Assembly: GCF_020497125.1 (NCBI RefSeq)
Contig: NC_059080.1
Span: forward strand, 44,891,563-44,955,562
Length of the DNA: 64,000 nucleotides
Source: Mauremys mutica
Lineage: Eukaryota; Chordata; Testudines; Geoemydidae
Direction of reading: 5' to 3'
The notes below the pieces were generated by a model that did no database searches, had not been told where the DNA came from, and saw only the letters and a list, made by a program, of their open reading frames with translations. The translations under genes and the position numbers were made by a program. Positions 54,401-63,400 of the stretch are shown piece by piece. Numbering within the stretch: the first letter of the stretch is position 1; every line of letters begins with the position of its first letter.

Positions 54401-57400
54401 TTAGACATGATTAATAAGGAATTGGAAAAAATCAAGGCCACTGGAGAAGAAAACCGACATCTTCAATGGGCTGAGGAAGAGAAAAAGCAACATGGCCAAA
54501 ACAAAAAGAAACAACTTAATCTTCGTAAAAAAATGGAGGAGGTTAGAAACAAGAAACTGAAAGACAAGACAAATATATATACTTACACCACACCTTAACG
54601 AGACAACTGACAAATATTTAAAGTTATTAGTAGTGAGTGAGTTTTCTGGCAAGCCCATGAGGAATTTTAAAGAGTTAATTAATATGGCCCCAATGTTGCA
54701 AACACTTATGCATGTTGTGCTTAACTTCAAGCATGTGGGCAGTTCTATTGAGTTTAATAGGACTGCAAACAGGCTTAGTGTTAAACACATGCATAAGTGT
54801 TTTGGGTATATATTGGAAGAAAAAAAATGTACATTTTTAAGTCAGTTAGGCAGGGTTACACATTAATATTTTAAGGCTCAAATTTCCAGACACTGCCTCC
54901 ATGTTTTGTGCCAGCTTTTTACAGTCACAAATCCTACCACTTAGACAGTTCTGCCCTTGGGATGAAATCCTGGCTCCACTGAAGTCAATGGCAAAACTCC
55001 TATTGAATCAGTGAAGTCAGGGTTTCGCCCCTTATTTGCATTCACAATCAGGTATTTGAGAGACAAGGTGGGTGAGGTAATATCTTTTATTGGACCAACT
55101 TCTGCTGGTGAAAGAGACAAGTTTTCAGGCTTACACAGAGCTCTTCCTCTGTGTATGCTCAAAACTTGTCTCTTTCACCAACAGAAAATAAAAGATATTC
55201 CCTCACCCACCTTGTCTCTCCAATATCCTGGGACCAGCACAGCTACAATTACACTGCAAACAATCAGGTAGTTAGCAATCTTAGTAGTGGGATTTGTGCC
55301 AATGGTTATTTGTAGGGGCCAAACAAATAAAAGTGGAATTTTTCTGGATGCAAAATTGTACTTGTAAGAAGGGAGACCAGAGAAAATTGAGCCCTAAATG
55401 CATGGCACTGGAATTGTAACATTAAAGAGTGGTGTACACAGGGACACATTGAACACGTCACTTTGAAAGTCAGTGATTCCAACAGGGTGCTGATGGCTGA
55501 AACCGTGAGAGTAATTAGCCGTGGGAACAGCTTACCAAGAGTTGTGGTGGACTCTCCAGCACTGACAATTTTTCAATCAAGATTGGATGATTTTCTAAAA
55601 GATCTGCTCCAGGAATTATTTGGGGGATGTTCTGTGGTCTGTGTTGTACAGGAGGGTAGTCTCTTCTGGCCTTGGAATTATAGATTTATGAATGGTACAG
55701 AAGAATACTTGTCATTCTGCTATCCAGCAGGCCCACTGTCAATCAAACATTAAAACTGAGTAGAATTTTATAACTTGGAAAAATAATTTTGTAGGTACCA
55801 AATTTTTTGAATTTGGCCCAATATGTTTAGAATGTACCAATATGAAAATCTTTAAATGAAGCAATAGAAAATGTGCTATGTGTGCCAGACACACTTAGTA
55901 AAACACACTTATAATTATCACCTTCTGGTACAGCATGGCAAATTTATGATCTTTAGGCATGGGAAAAAAAAGAAATGTTACTTCTGCTGAAAATTGGAGA
56001 TGATGTTAAACGAGAATCGAGAACTGAACATCTACGAAGGAAAAGCAGAGAAGAGAAAGCTAAAAAGGTATATTAAAATACTATCTCTTTTAAAACTCAC
56101 AGAACAAGGACACTAGGCCAAGATCCCCAAAGATACTTAGATGCCTACCTCCCATCAAAATTACTGAGAGTTAGGCATTAGTCAGGGATTGGTCCTGCTT
56201 TGAGCAGGTGGTTGGACTAGCTGACCTCCTGAGGTCCCTTCCAACCCTGATATTCTGTGATTTAAATGCCTTTGGAAATCAGGCCTCTGATGATTACGAT
56301 CAAAAGAGCAATATATAGATAAGGGTTATCATTAATGCTATCCAGTATAGAAAGCCCTCCTAGAATCTGACCATGGTTGTGAATTTTGAGCTTCGTGGGT
56401 GTGACACACAGCTCCTCTAGAAACAGTTTGAATTGCTTGTTCTGGTTGCATTTTTGAAAGAAGAGAAGGAAAGACAGTTAGGTAAAAGTTTGGGTGCAAA
56501 TGAGTGCAAAGCCATTTTAATATATAAAATTGTTTTTGGGGGAAGAAACACAGATGGGAGTCAGAGAGATGATGTAAATATGTGGACAGTTATATATGTA
56601 TGATGACATCAAATAATATCTAATAAAATTAGAAGATAAACATTTTAACAAAACATCTATCAAAATATCACTGCATCTAAAAAAATTATTTTGCTCTGTG
56701 CAATGGAAATCTTGTGCTAAACAGCACTTTCACATTCTTTTTAAATACTCTAGAAACAAGCAAAGCTAGAGAAAAAAATGGCATTCCACCTGAGAAAACT
56801 GCATGAGGATGGTTATCAAAGTGAAGAATCTGAAAATCCTGAAAAGGGCCAGGGTAAGCCATTATCCAAAGACTAAGAGATTACAAAACAAGGGCTATAC
56901 ACATAAAATAATCTGTACAGAATCTGTAACTGCCTTTTGCCTCCTGCCTTGTCCCCAGGGTCTGCAAATACACTTACTATTAATTCCAGAATGTCCCCTT
57001 CTCATGCATCTTAACCACTCCTCTGCCAAAACTCAGTCATGCCTTCACCTCCTCTTGTCTTGCTCCTCAATTACCAGACTTCACCTTGCCACCAGCCTTG
57101 TTTCTTCACAGCAGGGAATAGAACGCTCAACCCGCAAGCTGCCCCCACAACAGGGGCGGCTCCAGGCACCAGCACGCCAAGCGCGCGCCTGGGGCGGCAG
57201 GCAGGTTGCCTTCGGCGGCATGCCTGCGGAGGGTCCGCTGGTCCTGCGGCTTCGGCGGACCTCCCGCAGGTGTGCCGCCGAATCCGCAGGACCGGGGACC
57301 TCCCGCAAGCAAGCTGCCGAAGGCAGCCTGCCTGCCGTGCTTGGGGCGGCAAAATGCCTAGAGCCGCCCCTGCCCCACAATCAGGAATTGAGTTTCCTAA

Positions 57401-60400
57401 TTGACTACCAGATCTTTTTCAGACATCTTCTCAAAACACAGCTCTTCTCTCTGGCCTGTGAATTCTGTTTTCATCTTACAATCACAAATTTAATTATACA
57501 TAATAATTGTAATAATATACTATCATGCCATTGCACTGTGTAACACCGACAGACCCCGGTTGTTGGCAGGCGGGATCAAATCTGGGGTCTCTGGAGCTTA
57601 GTGCATGAGCCTCTACAGCTAAAAGGCAACTGCCTGTTAGCTAAGGCTGTAGAGCAGGCTCATAATCTATCTCCCTCACTCTCTGTCCCCCAGCATCTCC
57701 AATGGGACAGAACACCACACCCAGGAGGTGAGTGAGTTACAACTGGATATAGATTAACAAAAGAGACACAGCAATGTAGGACTGGAAGGGGTCGTCTACT
57801 CCAGTCCCCTGCACTGTGACAGGACTAAGTATTGTCTAGACCATCCCTGACAGATGTTTGTACAACCTATTCTTAACAACCTCCAATGACAAAGATTCAT
57901 AACCTCCCTAGGCAATTTGTCCCAGTGCTTAACCATCTTGACAGGAAGTTTTTCCTAATGTTCAACCTAAACCTCCCTTGCTGCAATTTAATCCCCTTAC
58001 TTCTTGTCTGGTCCTCAGTGATTAAGGGGAACAATTTATCACCCTCCTCTTTTTAACAACCTTTTACCTACTTGAAAACTGTTATGTCCCCACATCCCCA
58101 GTCTTCTCCAGACTAAACAAATCCAATTTTTTCAATCTTTCCTCTGACAGTATTTCTTCTGATACTGAAATAAGGGTGCCTGCCACCACATGTCTGTATG
58201 GGCTGGAGGCTGTTAACACCCAGCTCTTATCTAGCTCTTTAGATTTCAAAAGCACTTTACAAAGGAGGTCAGTGTCATTAGCCCCATTTTCCAGATGGGG
58301 AAACTGAGACACGTTGAGGAGAATTGACTTGCCCAAGGTCAGCCAGTAGGCCAGTGGTACAGCTGGGAATAGAATGAAGCTTTCTTGCATCTCAGTCCCA
58401 TGATCTATCCACTAGGCCACATAGGGTGACCAAATGTCCTGATTTTATAGGGACAGTCCTGATTTTTGGGGCTTTTTTTTATATAGGTGCCTATTACCCC
58501 CCATCCCCTGTCCCAATTTTTCATACTTGTTGTCTGGTTACCCGAAGGCCACACTGCCTTTTGTACATACTAAACCTCTACTTGTGTCCTTCCTAAATGG
58601 TCCATAAGTGCTGTGTGGCATTTGCAAGCTGTGCACAGAACTTATGGACAGTTTGGGAAGTTTGCTGCCAGAAACTTGGACACTGCCCATGGTGGAGGCA
58701 GTATACCTAAAATTCTTCTTTTCTGGACAGCGTAATTCTGCAAACCATTTAACACTCTGTTGACCAGTCTCTAAAAGGTTGCACCAGCATTTACCAGACC
58801 AAAAGGTAACACCATAAATTCATAGAGCCCTATATTAGTGATAGAAGCTGATTTTTGTTGTGCTTCCCCCTCCAAAGGGATCTGCCAGTAACCTTTGATT
58901 AGATCAAAGGTACTGAGGTACTTGGCTTGGCTCAGCACATCCAGCATGTCATCAGTTCTTGGCATGGGGTATGCATCTGTTACAGTGACAGCATTAAGTT
59001 TCCTATAGTCTACACAAAATCTTACAGTACCATCCCTTTTGGGGACCAAGACCACAGGGGAAGCCCATGGACTGTCAGATTCCTTAATCACCCCCCCCCC
59101 GGTCCAACATGCTTTGTATCTCAGCCCAAATTTGCTCCTTCACCTTGCCAGTGGCCCTGTAAGGCCTGGAAGGGGGCGGGGGGCTGAGTCCCTTTCGTGA
59201 GGATTCTATGGGACAGCAAGTGTGTCCTCCCTGATTTGTTGGAAAATACCACACTGTACTTTTGCAGCATTGACAATGCTTCCCCCTTTTTGACTGATGT
59301 CAGCTCACTACAGATTTCCATACTTTCCAGAGTTGACCCGTCTTGGCATTCCGCCATCAAATCAGTGAGTGGGTATGCCTCAGTTTCCCCTTTGACACAA
59401 CAGATCATGTTTACCCCAGCCACTCTACTGTGATAAGCGTTGAGTCTGTTTGCGTGTACCAGTTGGGGCACAGTATCATCAAGGAGCTTTTTAACTTTAT
59501 AAGTGTCCTCACTTGCCACTTCCATCACTTTAAAGGGCCCCTCCCAGGAGCTTTGCATTTTGAACTTTTTTTGCAGGGCTGAGTACCATGACCAAATCTC
59601 CTATGTCAAAAGTGCATTTACAAGTATTTTTATCATACCGTGCCTTTTGCTTGGCCTGACTGCTCTGGAGGTTGTTTTGGACAATTTTCATCATGTCCTT
59701 CAACTCCCTCCTGAACCTCTGGACATACTCAGTCACGAGTTCTTCCCTCACCATAGTGCATACTTCTCAGGTATCCCTGATGAGATTGAGAGGTCTCTCA
59801 AATACTGTTTTACATCATCACTGCAAATATTCAGGAATTGTTCTTGAGTAACCAAATCACACATTTTTTCCAAGCTTGTAATGCTTGTTTCCCCTTACCT
59901 ACTTATCTAACAAATCTCTCGTTTCATTTACATAAGGCACATTACTCAGTCCAGATCCTCTCTTAAGACTCCTGAATTTAACCCTGTAGGTTAACAATCT
60001 GAAACTGTGTCAAAACCAGTTCCTTATATTTACCATAGTTTGAAGCATCATCAATTGGCGTCATATTGAATATGTCCAAAACTGTAGTTGTACAGACAAA
60101 ACTACACAGGATCTTTTCAGGGGGCAAAACAAAGATGCCACATTTATTATGATAATTTGATTTATGACCAATAACTAATATCTTAATTTTTATACACTCA
60201 CATTATACCTAATACCTATATACACACACACCCATTAGATGTTCTGCAGCTGCTGCATAGTTACCAGTCCTGAAGATAGCTTAAGTTCATGGCTTGATTT
60301 TGCAGCTTGGGTTCGTAGCTTGTGGCGGCTAACTGGCCAGGAAAGCCAGGCACAAGGACGAGCTGGGTCTCTGTTGGGCATGCACCGATGTCCTTCCTTG

Positions 60401-63400
60401 TTGGTAGCAGAATGTTACCCTCCAAAGTCTTCCATCTCATCCATCTTTTTTGTAGGCCTTAGTTTGAATCCAGAGTCTATAGGTCTTGCTGTGTCATGCT
60501 GCCTTGGTTGGTGATTGATCACCCGTCAATTGCAGGCATGACTTTCAGCCTCGGACCTGGCTTTGATCTTCCTTCTATTGTACCTTTTCTTTTTAGGGTG
60601 GACTCTTTTTACTTTGTTAGGGCTCTTGTCTGCATCTTCAGCTGCTGGGGTTTGAACTTTATTTCATCAGGACAGGCTGGGGCTGGAGGTTGATTCCATC
60701 ATCCATACATACCTCAGTCACACATCTAAACTAAACTAATAAGATTACAGCAGGATTTTCAAAAATGAAGGTTGGAGGAAGCTTTTACAAAATGGAGTGA
60801 GCGTTTTAAAATGGGGTTTGAATTACAATATGGCAAACAGTGAACAGAAGTTACAATATAGACAAGTGTAGTGGATGGCAAACAGTAGACAGAAGGTACA
60901 ATGTAGGCAAGTATAATAAATGGTAAACAGAAGTTACATTAATAAAGTGAACAATTAAAAACAATTTCATTTATCAGTTCTACACTCTGCCAGTCAATTT
61001 TGCTACCAATGTGGTCATTTTTTGATCTTCAGGAATTGCATGGAGGGTGCACAGTCTCTCAAAGGTGATGAAATATTCAGCAATATCACTGGATTTATCA
61101 TGCTGGATTTTTGGGGAAGTGGAGCCAGCTGCTGAAGGGTTCTGTCTCTTCCACTCCCTTACAGTCAGTTCATGCTTCTGGGTCTCAATGTGGGCTTGTA
61201 TTTCTCTGTCTTTTCACTCCAGGGCTTGCTGGTGTGCAGCCCTTTTTTCATCAGCTTCCAACTGCCTGAGTTCCAGGGCTTACCTCTGGGTTTCCATGGC
61301 TCTTTTCTGAGCAGCTTCCTCCCTGGCTGCCTCTGCCTCCATAGCCCTTCTATGTGCAATCTCTTCCCTGGCTGTCTCTGCTTCTTTGAGCCTCAGTTGA
61401 AACTCACGATCCTTTGCCTTCTCTTCTGCTTCCAGTCTGGCCAGTTCTAGTTTTGTAGCTGCCTCACTGGTAGTCATTTTTCTGTTTTCTTGTGCTTATT
61501 TCCCTCACCCGAAATAACAAACCAGTAACCACTTTGTCTGTTCTCCAGTCACCAGACTCAAAACTCACTTAAAATCACTACCAGTGTTTCAAAGCAGTCA
61601 TCTGTGCACAGATTCCTGCTCGACTACACCACTGTGACAGGTTTGGTCACAGAGACCCCCTTGGGACTGCCACCTGATGTTCTGAGACTACCTCTGAGCC
61701 TGTTTTCCCTGCCAACTTGGGAGTTCAGTACCCTGTATTGTTGAGCCAGATGCAAACACAGACCCAGGTCTGAACCATGTCCCCCAAAAGCTGAAGACTT
61801 AACTGAAAACAGCTTAAGAAGTGCTCCTGTCTCTAGCACCCAGACACCCAGTTCCCAATGGGATCCAAACCCCAAATAAGTCCATCTTACTCTATATAAA
61901 GCTTATACAGGATAAACTTATAAATTGTCCACCCTCTATAACACTGATAGAGAGATATGCACAGCTATTTGCTCCCCCAGGAATTAATTACTTACTCTGG
62001 GTTAATCTATAAGCTAAAGTGATTTTATTAAATATAAAAAGTAGGATTTAAGTGGTTTCAAGTAATAACAGACAGAACAAAGTAAGTTACCAAGCAAAAT
62101 AAAACAAAAACATGCCTAATACATTAAGAAACTGATTACAGATAAATCTCACCCTCAGAAATGTCCCAATAAGCTTCTTTCACAGACTAGACTCCTTTCT
62201 AGTCTGGGCCCAATCCTTTCCCTGGTACAGTCCTTGTTCCAGCTCAGGTGGTAGCTAGGGGATTTCTCATGACTGCCACCTCCTTTGTTCTCTTTCAACC
62301 CCTTATATAGCTTTGGCACAAGGTGGGAATTGTTTGCCTCTCTGGGTCCCCACCCCTCCATTTAAATGGAAGAGCCCCAGATTTAAGATGGATCCCAGTA
62401 CCAGGTGACATGGTCACATGTCTTGTGAGACTCCAAGCCTCCATTCTTCCCAGCCTGACTCACAGGAAGGCTTGCAAGTAAACAGAGCCATCTACAAACA
62501 ATTGTCCTGGTTAATGGGAGCAATCAAGATTCCAAACCACCACTAATGGCCCACACTTTGCATAATTACAATAGGACCTCAGAGTTATATTTCATATTTC
62601 TAGTTTCAGATACAAGAATGATACATTTATACAAATAGGATGACCACACTCAGTAGATTATAAGCTTTGTAATGATACCTTACAAGAGACCTTTTGCATG
62701 AAGCATATTCCAGTTACATTATATTCACACTCATTAGAGGTTTTTAAGGTCAGGTTTGACAAAGCCCTGGCTGGGATGATTTAGTTGGGGATTAGTCCTG
62801 CTTTGAGCAGGGGGTTGGACTAGATGACCTCCTGAAGTCCCTTCCAACCCTGATATTCTATGATTCTATGATTAGCATATTTTCATAAAATCATATGGCA
62901 TACAACATCACAACCACCACATAAACTCTTGTGTTTCCAATACTATGGGATGCATTTTGAATTAATATAAAAGTAACACTGTATGGCACTTGTAGAAGTT
63001 GCTAAACTGTGCACATACTAATGTCATTGTTTGCATAAGCAGCAAAGAGTCCTGTGGCACCTTATAGACTAACAGACGTACTGGAGCATGAGCTTTCGTG
63101 GGTGAATACCCACTTCTTCGGAAGCTCATGCTCCAATACGTCTGTTAGTCTATAAGGTGCCACAGGACTCTTTGCTGCTTTTACAGATCCAGACTAACAC
63201 GGCTACCCCTCTGATGACTGTTTGCATAGAAACTAATATATTTCAAATAACAGTGAGACTTTAAGAAGGACCAGAAATGCACAAAATAAATGGCATGACC
63301 TATGAAGCAGTGTAGTGCAGGATAAACATTTTACTGCCACTTGATTTAGGAATATTCTGTATAATTCACTCATGGCTCTTCCATGTGTGTGCAATGTATT

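Larger units (their letters stand above)
54542..55956 (+). other. FSIP2 intron with fold-back repeat and LINE 3' fragment
   Basis: It contains the inverted pair at 55058-55249 and a plus-strand LINE 3' end at about 55465-55700. The rest is unassigned. Confidence 0.5.
58700..62912 (-). mobile_element. Gmr1-like Ty3/Gypsy LTR retrotransposon, 5' LTR to reverse transcriptase
   Basis: On the minus strand the order is a 5' LTR (62912-61634), a coiled-coil Gag N-terminus (61477-60965), an LTR-like insertion (60957-60083), a SCAN-like Gag segment (60070-59775), an integrase C-terminal tail (59754-59400) and reverse transcriptase (59400-58760). The 3' half (RNase H and 3' LTR) is absent. Integrase before reverse transcriptase is the Gmr1 arrangement, reversed from ordinary Ty3 elements. 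All frames are broken. Confidence 0.85.

Noticed and set aside
56803..57543. A 246-codon open frame following FSIP2 exon 56754-56853
   Set aside because: It starts in a different frame from the exon, runs through intron and a hAT MITE, and has no homology that I recognise.
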